Shown: positions 1 through 8,690, numbered from the stretch's first letter. The stretch is 64,000 nt of DNA from Rufibacter hautae (GCF_008271695.1 NZ_VKKY01000001.1:2164589-2228588); one strand, 5' to 3'. The notes: generated by a model not told the origin, from the letters alone. Numbers and translations: made by a program.

Positions 1-1168
1 CTACGCTTTGTTTGCGGTTGAGCAGCAGAAGGTTGTGCAGGTTGATCTTTACCGGGCACACGCTGGTGCAGGCGCCGCACAAAGAACTGGCGTAGCTCAG
101 GTGCTTGTGCTCCTCCATGCCCGCCAGGTGCGGCGTGATCACTGAGCCAATAGGGCCGCTGTACGTGGTCTCGTAGGTATGGCCCCCGATGTTCTTGTAT
201 ACCGGGCACACGTTGAGGCAAGCTCCGCACCGGATGCAGTTTAAGGCCTCGCGCTGGTCTGGCTGGGCCAAGAGGTTCGTGCGGCCATTGTCCAGCAGCA
301 CCACGTACATCTCCTCAGGTCCGTCTTTCTCGGTGGGTTGGCGCGGTCCGGTGAGAATGGTGTTGTAGATGGTAATGTTCTGCCCCGTGCCGCTGGTGCT
401 GAGCAAAGGCCAGAACAGGTCCAAATCCAGCATGGACGGAATCAGCTTCTCAATGCCCACAATGGCGATGTGCGTCTTCGGGAAGGTGGTAGAAAGGCGG
501 GCGTTGCCTTCGTTCTCGGTCACGGCAATGCCGCCTATGTCCGCGATCAGGAAATTGGCCCCACTGATACCTACCTCAGCCTGGGTGTATTTTTCGCGCA
601 GCAGTTTGCGGGCCGTGAGGACCAGCTGCTGGGCGTCATCGGTGGGTGGAATGCCCAGTTTCTTGGTGAACAGCTGCGAGATGTCTTTCTTAGACATGTG
701 CATGGCTGGCGTCACAATGTGATACGGGCGCTGCCCGGCCAACTGCACAATGTATTCGCCCAGGTCGGTCTCCACGGTCTCCACACCGTTCTTCTCCAGG
801 AAATCGTTCAGGTGGATTTCCTCGGTGCTCATGGACTTGGACTTCACCACCGATTTGGCGCGCTTGCGCTTCATGATAGCCCCAATCTCGCGCAGAGCTT
901 CCTCGGCGTTCTGGGCCCAGATCACTTTCCCGCCCCGTTTGGTGAAATTGTTCTCAAACTCCACCAGGTACTTGTCCAGGTTGTTGATGGTCTGGGTTTT
1001 GAGGAAGGATGCCCGTTCGCGCGCCAGCTCATGGTGCTCGTAGGCCATCATGCCGTTCTGCACAGCGGCGTTGTACTTACCTATGTTGAAGCGGATCTTC
1101 TGCCGATGCTCCAGGTCAAACGCCTTGTTCTCTGAATCCTGCAGAAACTGCTTTAATTTTATGCTCAA
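1..1168 (-). CDS. lutB: LutB-type iron-sulfur protein of lactate utilization (partial, C-terminus beyond window)
   Basis: Minus-strand frame open from 1168 to the window edge (389 codons seen; the family is about 470 aa). Near the edge the translation carries two ferredoxin-like clusters, CIRCGACLNVCP and CGACTSVCPVKIN, typical of the LutB/YkgF subunit that passes electrons during L-lactate oxidation with LutA and LutC in the cytoplasm. The N-terminus (FDLEHRQKIRFNIGKY) also fits LutB. No in-frame ATG lies near the start; I chose TTG at 1166-1168 because AGGAGA sits 7 nt upstream of it. lutA/lutC are not in the window. The long plus-strand frames here are shadows of this gene. Confidence 0.9.
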   Translation of the reverse strand, partial: MSIKLKQFLQDSENKAFDLEHRQKIRFNIGKYNAAVQNGMMAYEHHELARERASFLKTQTINNLDKYLVEFENNFTKRGGKVIWAQNAEEALREIGAIMKRKRAKSVVKSKSMSTEEIHLNDFLEKNGVETVETDLGEYIVQLAGQRPYHIVTPAMHMSKKDISQLFTKKLGIPPTDDAQQLVLTARKLLREKYTQAEVGISGANFLIADIGGIAVTENEGNARLSTTFPKTHIAIVGIEKLIPSMLDLDLFWPLLSTSGTGQNITIYNTILTGPRQPTEKDGPEEMYVVLLDNGRTNLLAQPDQREALNCIRCGACLNVCPVYKNIGGHTYETTYSGPIGSVITPHLAGMEEHKHLSYASSLCGACTSVCPVKINLHNLLLLNRKQSV

Positions 1169-1235
1169 GTTATTTTCTCCTGTAATTACTTTTCGGCGCC
1201 AGCGTCTGCCGGGGCTATCATCAACTATACTTCTC

Positions 1236-1273
1236 CATTTTAAGCCTGGTTTTTAGAAAACAGGCCCAAAGCA
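1236..1273. repeat. 38-bp palindromic repeat, copy 1
   Basis: Degenerate copy of the dispersed palindrome with GCCTG / CAGGC arms around a T-run/A-run core. It lies in the leader upstream of lutB, 67 nt from its TTG start. Confidence 0.6.
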
Positions 1274-1348
1274 GGGCACTCATTGCTGCAATGTCCTGTA
1301 AAAGAAGGGGTCAAGCTACAAAAATAACGGCGAAAGGGCCAATAAGAT

Positions 1349-1400
1349 ATATGTAAACAGAAAAAGGAGGGCAGTTGCCCTCCTTTTTCTGTTTACATAT
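1349..1400 (-). terminator. Intrinsic terminator after the M28 peptidase gene
   Basis: Two 25-bp perfectly complementary arms (1349-1373 and 1376-1400) with a GGGCA/TGCCC centre and flanking A/T tracts. It follows the minus-strand peptidase gene that ends at 1486 and is symmetric enough to work in both directions. Confidence 0.85.
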
Positions 1401-1471
1401 GAGTTCTGAGTCTTGAGTTCTGAGTTCAGAGTCATTTTCAACTCAGGACTCAGAACTCAGAACTCAGGACT
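1401..1471. repeat. Inverted cluster of GAGTTCTGAGT units
   Basis: The left half is built of GAGTTCTGAGT-like units and the right half of their reverse complement (ACTCAGAACTC), separated by ATTTTC. It can fold into one long imperfect hairpin of about 32-nt arms directly beside the terminator at 1349-1400. It is not part of any gene. Confidence 0.75.
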
Positions 1472-1485
1472 GAAATAAGCTCCGC

Positions 1486-3141
1486 TTATTTCTTATTGCT
1501 GTCCACTTTGATGCGCTCGGTGCGGTTGGCCAAGTCCCAGGCGGTGTAAAACACCAGGCGGGCTACTTTCTCGGCGGACTGGAAGTTGATCTTGTCCACG
1601 TCATCAGTTGGCTGGTGGTAATCTTCGTGCACCCCGTTAAAGTAGAAGGCAATCGGAATGTTGTGCTTCGCGAAGTTGTAGTGGTCTGAACGGTAGTAGA
1701 ACCGGTTTGGGTCGTTCGGGTCGTTGAAGGTATAGTCCAGATCGATGTTGGAATACGTTTTATTGGCGTTTTCTGAAATCGCGTGCAATTCTGAGGAAAG
1801 CTTGTCTGAGCCGATCACGTAGATGTAATCGCCTTTGCCTTCGTGCTCTTTATCGGTGCGCCCGATCATGTCGATGTTCAGGTCCGCCACGGTGTTTTCC
1901 AGCGGGAACACGGGATGGTCGGTGTAGTACTCAGAACCCAGCAGACCTTTCTCCTCGGCGGTTACGGTCAGGAACAGGATGCTGCGGCGTGGACCATGGC
2001 CGTTTTTCTTCGCCTGAGCGAACGCCTGGGCCAGTTCCATCACCGCCATGGTGCCGGAGCCATCGTCGTTGGCGCCGTTGTACACCACGCCGTTCTTGAT
2101 GCCTTCGTGGTCATAGTGTGAGCTGATCACGATGAGTTCGTTTTTCAAATCAGAGCCTTCCAGGTAACCCAACACGTTCTCAGTGGGCAGCGGCTGGCGG
2201 TTACGGGCGGTTTTGATTTTTACGTTGGTAGCCGCTTTGTAAGGAGAGGCTACTGCTTTTCCGGCTTTGCCTACGGAGGCACCATACGTAGCCAGTTGCT
2301 CAGGCTTGGTGTTCAACAAAGCGGCAGCCATAGATGGAGATACGTAGATGTTGGCGGCGCGGGGCTGCGTGGCGGATGCTGCAAACCCGATTGAAAAGCG
2401 GTTCAACATACCGGCATAACGAGCTGTCTGCTGCTGGAACTCGGCATCAGTGGTACCCATCACTACCAGCACACTTTTAGCGCCCTTTTTAGTGGCGGCG
2501 GTAGCTTTGGTGCGGGCATCCTGGGTCCAGGTGCTCATTTTATCGGTACCGCTGAGGAGGTATTTGCCATCGGCTTTCTTAGGCTCACCGGCCAAAACCA
2601 CCACGGCTTTACCAGTTACGTCCAGGTTAGTGTAGTCTGAGTAGGCAGGGTCATCAATGCCGTAACCGGCAAACACCACTTGCGCAGTCTCCTCATTCTG
2701 GTATGGTGAGGCGCCCAGCACGAAGAAGTCTTTGCCCATGGCGAATTTCTTGGAACCAACGGTCACGTAGCCTTCGCCCCAGCTGCTTTTCTCCAGGTCA
2801 AAGGTTTGGTAATAGGGGTTAGAACCCGTTTTTACCGGACCCACCAGGCCGTTTGCCTTGAAGTGGTTAGAGATATATTCGGCGGCCATTTTCTGTCCGC
2901 GCTCGCCGGTCTCACGGCCTTCCAGGGAATCAGAGGCCAGCACGCGCAGGTATTTCTCCAGGTCGGCGGCGGTGATGGTCTTGGCGTAATCGGTGGGGTT
3001 CGCCGCGATGGCGCCCGCTGCCGCCGCTCCATTGGCGCCCGAGGCGGTACTGCCCGCGGTAGAAGCAGAAGGGGTTTGGGACGAGGAGCAAGCCGACAGG
3101 AAAGCGGCGGCCATGCCCAACGTGTACAAATGCTTTTTCAT
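1486..3141 (-). CDS. M28 family zinc aminopeptidase lipoprotein with PA domain
   Basis: A 551-aa protein with a lipoprotein signal peptide (lipobox LSAC, Cys18), then an Ala/Gly-rich linker, a cap/PA-type region (about 75-315) and an M28 peptidase domain (about 315-540). Metal ligands are visible: SSHYDHEG (His), GANDDGSG (bridging Asp), TAEEKGLLGSE (catalytic Glu pair), LNIDMIGR (Asp) and HQPTDDVD (His). The M28 family removes N-terminal residues from peptides; lipidation puts this one in the periplasm or on the outer membrane. Start ATG at 3141 is set by the signal peptide. It is monocistronic and followed by a strong terminator. Confidence 0.93.
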   Translation of the reverse strand: MKKHLYTLGMAAAFLSACSSSQTPSASTAGSTASGANGAAAAGAIAANPTDYAKTITAADLEKYLRVLASDSLEGRETGERGQKMAAEYISNHFKANGLVGPVKTGSNPYYQTFDLEKSSWGEGYVTVGSKKFAMGKDFFVLGASPYQNEETAQVVFAGYGIDDPAYSDYTNLDVTGKAVVVLAGEPKKADGKYLLSGTDKMSTWTQDARTKATAATKKGAKSVLVVMGTTDAEFQQQTARYAGMLNRFSIGFAASATQPRAANIYVSPSMAAALLNTKPEQLATYGASVGKAGKAVASPYKAATNVKIKTARNRQPLPTENVLGYLEGSDLKNELIVISSHYDHEGIKNGVVYNGANDDGSGTMAVMELAQAFAQAKKNGHGPRRSILFLTVTAEEKGLLGSEYYTDHPVFPLENTVADLNIDMIGRTDKEHEGKGDYIYVIGSDKLSSELHAISENANKTYSNIDLDYTFNDPNDPNRFYYRSDHYNFAKHNIPIAFYFNGVHEDYHQPTDDVDKINFQSAEKVARLVFYTAWDLANRTERIKVDSNKK

Positions 3142-3210
3142 TGATTTGTTTGTTGTTCTGGTATAAGACCTTAATGCTACTGATTTTTTGCCTAACGAAC
3201 AAACGATAGG

Positions 3211-3248
3211 CGTTTTAGGCCGTTTTTTGCCAAACTAAGGCAAAAACG
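3211..3248. repeat. 38-bp palindromic repeat, copy 2
   Basis: Well-preserved copy (CGTTTTAGGCC on the left, GGCAAAAACG on the right). It starts 19 nt past the ispF stop codon on the minus strand. Confidence 0.8.
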
Positions 3249-3267
3249 ATGCCGCACTGTGGCCGGG

Positions 3268-3750
3268 TTATTTATGGATCAGCACCGTGGCGTAAGCGGC
3301 CACACCTTCTTTCTTGCCCACAAACCCCAGCTGCTCCGTGGTAGTGGCTTTGATGGAGATATCGTCCTCCGGAATGCCCATCACCTCGGCCAGGCAGGTT
3401 TTCATGCCCGGGATGTGCGGGTTCACCTTAGGCTCCTGCAAACAAACGGTAGAATCAATGTTGCCCACCTCGTAGCCTTTCTCCCGAATGAGTTTCATGA
3501 CTTCGCGCAGCAGGATCTTGCTGTCGATGCCTTTGTATTGTGGGTCTCTGTCTGAGAAATGGTAACCGATGTCCCGCAGGTTGGCGGCACCCAGCAGGGC
3601 ATCGCAGATCACGTGGATCAAGACATCAGCGTCTGAGTGGCCCAAAGCGCCATGGGTATGCGGTATTTTAATGCCGCCCAGCCAGAAGTCCAATCCTTCT
3701 TGCAACTGGTGCACGTCATAGCCGAAGCCGGTTCTTATGTTAAAGCTCAT
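3268..3750 (-). CDS. ispF: 2-C-methyl-D-erythritol 2,4-cyclodiphosphate synthase
   Basis: A 160-aa cytoplasmic enzyme of the MEP isoprenoid pathway that cyclises CDP-methylerythritol 2-phosphate with release of CMP. The metal-site residues Asp12 and His14 (GYDVHQL) and His46 (LGHSDADVLIH) are present, as are the FSDRDP and ATTTEQLGFVG segments of the family. Length is normal for the trimeric enzyme. No ispD is fused or adjacent. Confidence 0.96.
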   Translation of the reverse strand: MSFNIRTGFGYDVHQLQEGLDFWLGGIKIPHTHGALGHSDADVLIHVICDALLGAANLRDIGYHFSDRDPQYKGIDSKILLREVMKLIREKGYEVGNIDSTVCLQEPKVNPHIPGMKTCLAEVMGIPEDDISIKATTTEQLGFVGKKEGVAAYATVLIHK

Positions 3751-3809
3751 GTAAGGAGTATTGATTGCTCGATTGTGGGTTGTTAGATGAGTAAGGCCGG
3801 CCCCTTGTT

Positions 3810-3883
3810 GGTGTTCTCACCAACAAGCAGTTGAACGCTGGCCTTGCCAATAACTGCTGCTACAGTTTGTTGGTGAGAACACC
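3810..3883. repeat. Nested inverted repeat of a GGTGTTCTCACCAACAA unit
   Basis: GGTGTTCTCACCAACAA at 3810-3826 is matched exactly by its reverse complement at 3867-3883. Inside, AAGCAGTT and AACTGCTG form a second inner pair. The left unit also makes a small perfect hairpin by itself (3804-3827, 10-bp arms, TTCT loop). It sits between ispF and the M16 peptidase gene. Confidence 0.75.
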
Positions 3884-3906
3884 ACTAAAGGCAGGCTAAT
3901 AAATTT

Positions 3907-3994
3907 TGACATCTTGGAAAGATCTTGTGGCGAACTAGACAAGCTTTTCTTAATAGTTATTGCCGGTCGCGCACAAGATCCTTTCAGGATGACA
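3907..3994. repeat. Inverted-repeat element with AAGATCTTGTG/CACAAGATCC ends
   Basis: The end TGACATCTTGGAAAGATC (from 3907) is mirrored by GATCCTTTCAGGATGACA (to 3994), giving imperfect terminal inverted repeats of about 25 bp around a 35-bp centre. It resembles small non-autonomous intergenic elements. I see no clear target-site duplication and no transposase. Confidence 0.7.
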
Positions 3995-4018
3995 AAAAAA
4001 GAGAAAGATAAATGAGTT

Positions 4019-4058
4019 TGATTTAGGGGCTGATTTCCAAAAAACCAGCCCTGAAATG
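4019..4058. repeat. 38-bp palindromic repeat, copy 3
   Basis: GGGGCTG / CAGCCC arms around a TTTCC/AAAAA core. It lies 1 nt past the stop codon of the M16 peptidase gene (minus strand). Confidence 0.65.
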
Positions 4059-4059
4059 A

Positions 4060-5343
4060 CTATTCCTCTTCCAGGGCTTCTTCCAACTCCTCTTGCGCCT
4101 CACTGCCGGGGGCGGCTTTGTAGATGAGCGTGGAGCAGTTCTCAGGTCTCAGGATTTCCTGGGCTTGTTGGTAGATGGCTTGTGAGGTGACGGCCTGTAC
4201 CAGCGCGCCTTCCTCGTTGATGAAGTTGGGATTGCCCATTAGTTTGCCCACGGCCAGGTTCAGGGCACGGTTCAGAAGCTCAATCTCCGAGAAGACAATG
4301 GAGGTCTCGGCTTTGTTTTTCACCTTCTGCAGTTCCTCCTCACTCACGTGCTCAGCCCTGATCCTGGCCACGATGGTTTCTATGGCGGCGTTGGCAGCCT
4401 GCGGGTCTATGCCCACGTTCAGTTTGCCTTGGATCACGAGCAAGCCCGGGTCCATGGAACCCGTCACAAACGAGGAGATGGAGTTGAACAGCTTCTGCTC
4501 TTTCACCAGCTCCTGGTACAGGCGGGAAGAATCACCGTGGCCCAGCACATCGCTCAACAGATCGGCGGCGTAATAGTCTGGGCTGGTGCGGGCGGGCATG
4601 TGGTAGGCTTTGTAGAGCGCGGTCAACGGCACTTCGGCCTCCACTTCCAGATAACGGGCCTCGGTCTGGCGGGGCTCCTGGGGCAAGTTGCGCTCGTATT
4701 TCACGCCGCCGGAGATCGGCCCGAACCATTTTTCGGTGAGTTCTTTGGCGCGTTCAAAAGTGATGTTGCCGGCCAGTACCAGAATGGCGTTGGCCGGGGA
4801 GTAATGTTTCTTGAAAAAGCCCCGCACATCGTCCATGACGGCGTTTTCAATGTGACTGATCTCTTTCCCGATGGTTGCCCATTTATAAGGATGGTGCTGG
4901 TAGGCCAGCGGCCGAAGCTTGAGCCAGACATCGCCATAGGGCTGGTTCAGGTAGTTCTGCTTGAATTCCTCTACCACCACTTTGCGCTGCACTTCCAGGC
5001 CATTCTCGCTGAACGCCAGATCCAGCATGCGGTCAGACTCCAGCCAAAAGCCGGTTTCAATGTTCTGGGCAGGCACGGTGAGGTAATAATTTGTAATATC
5101 CGGCGAGGTGAAGGCGTTATTTTCTCCGCCGGCCTGCTGCAAAGGCTCGTCGTAGTTGGGCACGTTCACTGATCCGCTGAACATCAGGTGCTCAAACAGG
5201 TGGGCGAAACCGGTGTGGGTCTCGTCCTCATCGCGGGAGCCCACGTTGTAGAGCACGTTGAGAACCGCCAGCGGCGTGGTGGTATCTTCGTGCACAAGGC
5301 AGCGCAGGCCGTTATCTAAGGTGAATTCTTTGAATTGAATCAT
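4060..5343 (-). CDS. M16 family (insulinase/pitrilysin-like) zinc peptidase
   Basis: A 427-aa protein without a signal peptide. The inverted zinc motif HLFEH is at residues 48-52, and the downstream glutamate-rich helix (VQRKVVVEEFKQN) supplies the third ligand, so this is a catalytically complete M16 N-domain followed by an M16_C domain (about 165-345). Members degrade small peptides or process precursors, often as pairs of active and inactive subunits; no inactive partner is adjacent. The tail is strongly acidic. Whether it acts in the cytoplasm or periplasm cannot be decided here. Confidence 0.93.
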   Translation of the reverse strand: MIQFKEFTLDNGLRCLVHEDTTTPLAVLNVLYNVGSRDEDETHTGFAHLFEHLMFSGSVNVPNYDEPLQQAGGENNAFTSPDITNYYLTVPAQNIETGFWLESDRMLDLAFSENGLEVQRKVVVEEFKQNYLNQPYGDVWLKLRPLAYQHHPYKWATIGKEISHIENAVMDDVRGFFKKHYSPANAILVLAGNITFERAKELTEKWFGPISGGVKYERNLPQEPRQTEARYLEVEAEVPLTALYKAYHMPARTSPDYYAADLLSDVLGHGDSSRLYQELVKEQKLFNSISSFVTGSMDPGLLVIQGKLNVGIDPQAANAAIETIVARIRAEHVSEEELQKVKNKAETSIVFSEIELLNRALNLAVGKLMGNPNFINEEGALVQAVTSQAIYQQAQEILRPENCSTLIYKAAPGSEAQEELEEALEEE

Positions 5344-5426
5344 AATCTGTCTCTAAAGATGCTCCTGTAAAAGGTATCATTCTAACGAGGAGTGGCTTGT
5401 GGTGTTGCCCGCGCGTTCCTCGTTTC

Positions 5427-5464
5427 CGATTAGGGCTCTGTTTTGGTAAAACGGCCTCTAAACG
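5427..5464. repeat. 38-bp palindromic repeat, copy 4
   Basis: Moderately preserved copy (TAGGGCTCTGTTTT on the left, AAAACGGCCTCTAAACG on the right) in the divergent spacer between the M16 peptidase and E1 dehydrogenase genes. Confidence 0.65.
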
Positions 5465-5546
5465 ACAAAAGTAAAAATAACTAGGCTACTATTTCGCCCC
5501 GTCAGGGATTGCCGTAAATTTACGCCTCGCAGAAAACGCGAAAACC

Positions 5547-7526
5547 ATGAAATTCAACAGAAAAGACTATACAGACGACGAGTTGCTGCATTTGTACCGC
5601 GGCATTCTCAAGCCTCGCATGATTGAGGAGAAAATGCTGATTCTGCTGCGCCAGGGCAAAGTGAGCAAGTGGTTCTCGGGTATCGGGCAAGAGGCCATCT
5701 CGGTGGGCTCCACGCTGGCCCTGGACCCAGATGAGTATATTCTGCCCCTGCACCGCAACCTGGGCGTTTTCACCTGCCGCGACATTCCGTTAGACCGCCT
5801 GTTTGCCCAGTTCCAGGGCAAAAGAACCGGTTTCACCAAAGGCCGTGACCGTTCCTTCCACTTCGGGACGAACGAGCACCACATTGTGGGCATGATCTCG
5901 CACCTGGGTCCACAGTTGGCCGTGGCCGATGGAATAGCCCTGGCCGAGATGCTGGACAAGCGCGAGAAAGTGACCCTGGTGTACAGCGGTGACGGCGGCG
6001 CGAGCGAAGGCGATTTCCACGAGGCGCTCAACGTAGCGGCAGTCTGGGGATTGCCCGTCATTTTCATGATCGAGAACAACGGTTACGGCTTGTCTACGCC
6101 CAGCAACGAGCAGTTCAAGTGCCAGTACTTCATTGACAAAGGCCCGGCCTACGGCATTGATGCGTTGCAGATAGACGGCAACAACGTGCTGGAAGTCTAT
6201 GACACCGTGCGCCAGGCCGCCTACAGCATCAGGAAGAACCCGCGCCCCATGTTGATTGAGGCGATGACGTTCAGGATGCGCGGGCACGAAGAAGCTTCCG
6301 GGACCAAGTACGTGCCGCAGGAACTGTTTGAGCGCTGGAGCAAGAAAGACCCGGTGGAGAACTTTGAGAAATACCTCCTGGACGAGAAGGTGCTCACGCC
6401 TAAATCCCTGGCAGCCATCCGTGAGGAGTTCCGCGAGGAGATTGAGCGCGGGCTGGAAGTAGCACACAACACGCCCATGCCTACCCCGGATGTGAAGGAA
6501 GAGCTCGCCGATATGTACCAGCCATTCATCCAGGACGTGATCAAGCCCAAAGACAGTGCCCGCTCAGAGCGCCGTTTCGTGGATGCCATCTCAGATTCCC
6601 TGCGCCAAAGCCTGGAGCGTTACCCCGATCTGGTGATCATGGGCCAAGACATTGCGGAGTACGGCGGGGTCTTCAAAGTGACCGAGGGCTTCGTGGATAA
6701 GTTCGGGAAAGAGCGTATCCGCAACACACCGCTGTGCGAATCGGCTATCTTGGGCATCGGACTGGGCATGTCCATCAAGAAAAAGAAATCGGTGATTGAG
6801 ATGCAGTTCGCCGATTTTGTGAGTGCCGGTTTCAGCCAGATTGTGAATAACCTGGCCAAAAGCCACTACCGCTGGGGCCAGAACGCCGATGTGGTGGTAC
6901 GCATGCCAACGGGCGCGGGGGCAGCGGCCGGTCCGTTCCACTCGCAGAGCAACGAGGCTTGGTTTTTCCACACGCCGGGGCTAAAGATTGTGTACCCGTC
7001 CACGCCGTATGACGCCAAAGGCCTGTTGAACGCGGCCATCGAAGACCCTAACCCGGTCATGTTCTTTGAGCATAAACTACTGTACCGCGCCTTGTCAGAA
7101 GCCATCCCCGATGATTACTACACCGTGGAAATCGGGCGGGCCCGCTTGGCGCAGGAAGGAAGCGACTTTTCCATCATCACCTATGGCATGGGTGTGCACT
7201 GGGCCAAGCAGCTCCTGAACACCATGCCAGACGTATCCGCCGATATCCTGGATTTGCGTTCGTTGCTGCCTTGGGACAAAGAGGCCGTGCGCCAGACCGT
7301 GACCAAAACCGGCCGCGTGATTGTGCTGCATGAAGACACTATTACCGGAGGAATTGGGGCAGAGATCGCCGCCTGGATCTCGGAGAACTGCTTTACCCAG
7401 TTAGACGGGCCGGTGGTGCGTGTGGGTGGCCTGGATACCGCTATCCCGTTTGCGCCGCCGCTGGAGCAGGAGTTCCTGCCGGTGAAGCGCCTGCGCGAAA
7501 AAGTAGAGGCCTTGCTGAGTTTCTAA
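5547..7526 (+). CDS. 2-oxoacid (branched-chain type) dehydrogenase E1, alpha-beta fusion
   Basis: A 659-aa thiamine-diphosphate enzyme. Residues about 1-330 are the alpha subunit with the ThDP motif GDGGASEG...ENNG (about 148-178); residues about 340-659 are the beta subunit (transketolase-like pyrimidine domain and C-terminal domain). In most bacteria these are two genes; a single fused chain is common in Bacteroidota. It decarboxylates a 2-oxoacid and acylates the lipoyl arm of an E2 partner; branched-chain substrate preference is inferred from family resemblance, not proven. No E2 is adjacent; the window's SucB and LpdA are encoded 36 kb away. Confidence 0.93.
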   Translation: MKFNRKDYTDDELLHLYRGILKPRMIEEKMLILLRQGKVSKWFSGIGQEAISVGSTLALDPDEYILPLHRNLGVFTCRDIPLDRLFAQFQGKRTGFTKGRDRSFHFGTNEHHIVGMISHLGPQLAVADGIALAEMLDKREKVTLVYSGDGGASEGDFHEALNVAAVWGLPVIFMIENNGYGLSTPSNEQFKCQYFIDKGPAYGIDALQIDGNNVLEVYDTVRQAAYSIRKNPRPMLIEAMTFRMRGHEEASGTKYVPQELFERWSKKDPVENFEKYLLDEKVLTPKSLAAIREEFREEIERGLEVAHNTPMPTPDVKEELADMYQPFIQDVIKPKDSARSERRFVDAISDSLRQSLERYPDLVIMGQDIAEYGGVFKVTEGFVDKFGKERIRNTPLCESAILGIGLGMSIKKKKSVIEMQFADFVSAGFSQIVNNLAKSHYRWGQNADVVVRMPTGAGAAAGPFHSQSNEAWFFHTPGLKIVYPSTPYDAKGLLNAAIEDPNPVMFFEHKLLYRALSEAIPDDYYTVEIGRARLAQEGSDFSIITYGMGVHWAKQLLNTMPDVSADILDLRSLLPWDKEAVRQTVTKTGRVIVLHEDTITGGIGAEIAAWISENCFTQLDGPVVRVGGLDTAIPFAPPLEQEFLPVKRLREKVEALLSF

Positions 7527-7538
7527 GGAATCTGCCTC

Positions 7539-7576
7539 TGTTTTTGGGCTGTTTTTTGCAAAGCGGCCTTAAAACA
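7539..7576. repeat. 38-bp palindromic repeat, copy 5
   Basis: Well-preserved copy (TGTTTTTGGGCTGTTTT left, GGCCTTAAAACA right), 12 nt past the stop codon of the E1 dehydrogenase gene. No separate terminator is seen here, so this hairpin may be the only 3' structure of that transcript. Confidence 0.8.
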
Positions 7577-7632
7577 GGAACAGATATAGCCAACACAAGT
7601 TGGTACACGTATACCATAAGTTGAATATAGGT

Positions 7633-7926
7633 ATGATAAAGATGCGCTTTGCCGTAGGGCTTGTGGTGTTGTCCATGGGCCTGACTTTGGGAGCTTGTAA
7701 CTCCAGCAGGATCGCTTGCCCGGACGTTTCCGGGAAGAAGAAGGGTTCTATGTTTGGCATGTTCAAAAAGAAAGAAATTACCCAGGAAGACCAGGCGAAC
7801 GAAGGCCGTGATTACGGCGGACGGGACATGGAGTATGACAAACAGGGGTTGCTCAAGAAGAAGAAAACCAAGATCCCCACCCCTAAACGCAAGCAAAGCC
7901 TCTTGGAAAAAGTAGGACTAGGATGA
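7633..7926 (+). CDS. Small putative lipoprotein
   Basis: Unrecognised 97-aa protein. It starts with a short signal peptide ending in a lipobox (LGAC) and continues with a Lys-rich, low-complexity tail (FKKKE, LKKKKTK). ATG at 7633 is preferred over the earlier in-frame start at 7600 because it directly precedes the signal peptide (MIKMRFAVG); ATG 7642 is also possible. Its stop overlaps the start of the next gene by 4 nt (ATGA), so the two are translationally coupled. Confidence 0.75.
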   Translation: MIKMRFAVGLVVLSMGLTLGACNSSRIACPDVSGKKKGSMFGMFKKKEITQEDQANEGRDYGGRDMEYDKQGLLKKKKTKIPTPKRKQSLLEKVGLG

Positions 7927-8258
7927 AACACAAGCTACCCCTTATTTTCTTGTGCGCTGTAGTGGCGCTGGTTTTTGGCATAGCGCCCTCGGTGCAGGCT
8001 CAGACCGCTTACCTAACCCCCAAACAGCAGAAGCGGCAGTTGAAGACCAGCCTCAGAGAAGCCAAACGGGTGGAAACCGATTACAGTGAATCACATCTGG
8101 ATGTGGATGCGTACAACCACCGGAAAGGCGAAAGTGGCCGTAAACTGAAGAAGGGCAACAAAAGAGACCTTATGCCCATCAATGAAGACGGAACGGCGGT
8201 CACCAAACCAAAAGTATTCACCAAAAAGAACGCGGCAACGCGGGCCAGGAAAAGCTGA
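7923..8258 (+). CDS. Small exported hypothetical protein
   Basis: Unrecognised 111-aa protein with a cleavable signal peptide (ends near VQAQ, about residue 27) and a highly basic mature part. It overlaps the upstream lipoprotein gene by 4 nt and is followed closely by ytxJ, so the three probably form one operon. Confidence 0.75.
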   Translation: MKHKLPLIFLCAVVALVFGIAPSVQAQTAYLTPKQQKRQLKTSLREAKRVETDYSESHLDVDAYNHRKGESGRKLKKGNKRDLMPINEDGTAVTKPKVFTKKNAATRARKS

Positions 8259-8292
8259 GCCGTTCAATTTTAAGATTTTACAGATCAGAATT

Positions 8293-8631
8293 ATGCAGTG
8301 GAACCCTATCAACAGCATTGAGCAGATTGAGCAGATCAAAGAAGAGTCAAAGGAACAACCAGTAGTTATTTTCAAGCACAGCACCACGTGCTCTATCAGC
8401 GCCACGGCCAAAAGCCGGCTGGAGCGCCAGTGGGCCGATGCGGACCTGGGCAACGTGAAACCCTATTACCTGGATCTTCTGAACTATCGGCCGGTGTCTG
8501 CCGAGATTGCCCAATCCTTCGCGGTAAAGCATGAATCTCCCCAACTCCTGCTCATCAAAGACGGGCAGTGCCAGTACCATGGCTCTCACTTAGGGATAAG
8601 CCTGCAGGAAGTAAAAAAACGGGCTTCCTGA
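8293..8631 (+). CDS. ytxJ: YtxJ-type monothiol bacilliredoxin
   Basis: A 112-aa thioredoxin-fold protein with one active-site cysteine in the motif TTCSIS (Cys33) and the cis-Pro segment ESPQLLLIKDG. YtxJ proteins act with bacillithiol to remove S-bacillithiolation from proteins in the cytoplasm. ATG at 8293 is chosen because earlier in-frame codons run through the preceding gene. Presence of this gene suggests the organism makes bacillithiol, which is common in this lineage; the synthesis genes are not in the window. Confidence 0.88.
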   Translation: MQWNPINSIEQIEQIKEESKEQPVVIFKHSTTCSISATAKSRLERQWADADLGNVKPYYLDLLNYRPVSAEIAQSFAVKHESPQLLLIKDGQCQYHGSHLGISLQEVKKRAS

Positions 8632-8641
8632 GGTGACGCAT

Positions 8642-8690
8642 ATACCGGGGAAAGTATCTTTTTTGAAAATACTTTCCCCGGTATTTTTAT
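8642..8690 (+). terminator. Intrinsic terminator of the ytxJ operon
   Basis: Perfect 15-bp arms ATACCGGGGAAAGTA and TACTTTCCCCGGTAT around a 13-nt loop, followed by TTTTATTAT. Confidence 0.9.

Noticed and set aside
338..1135. Long plus-strand frame opposite lutB
   Set aside because: It is the antisense shadow of the minus-strand LutB gene, which has clear iron-sulfur motifs.
3907..3994. Claim that this is a complete transposable element
   Set aside because: It has inverted ends but no visible target duplication and no coding capacity; reported only as a repeat.
4348..5172. 274-codon plus-strand frame inside the M16 peptidase gene
   Set aside because: Shadow frame; the minus strand has the HxxEH motif and homology throughout.
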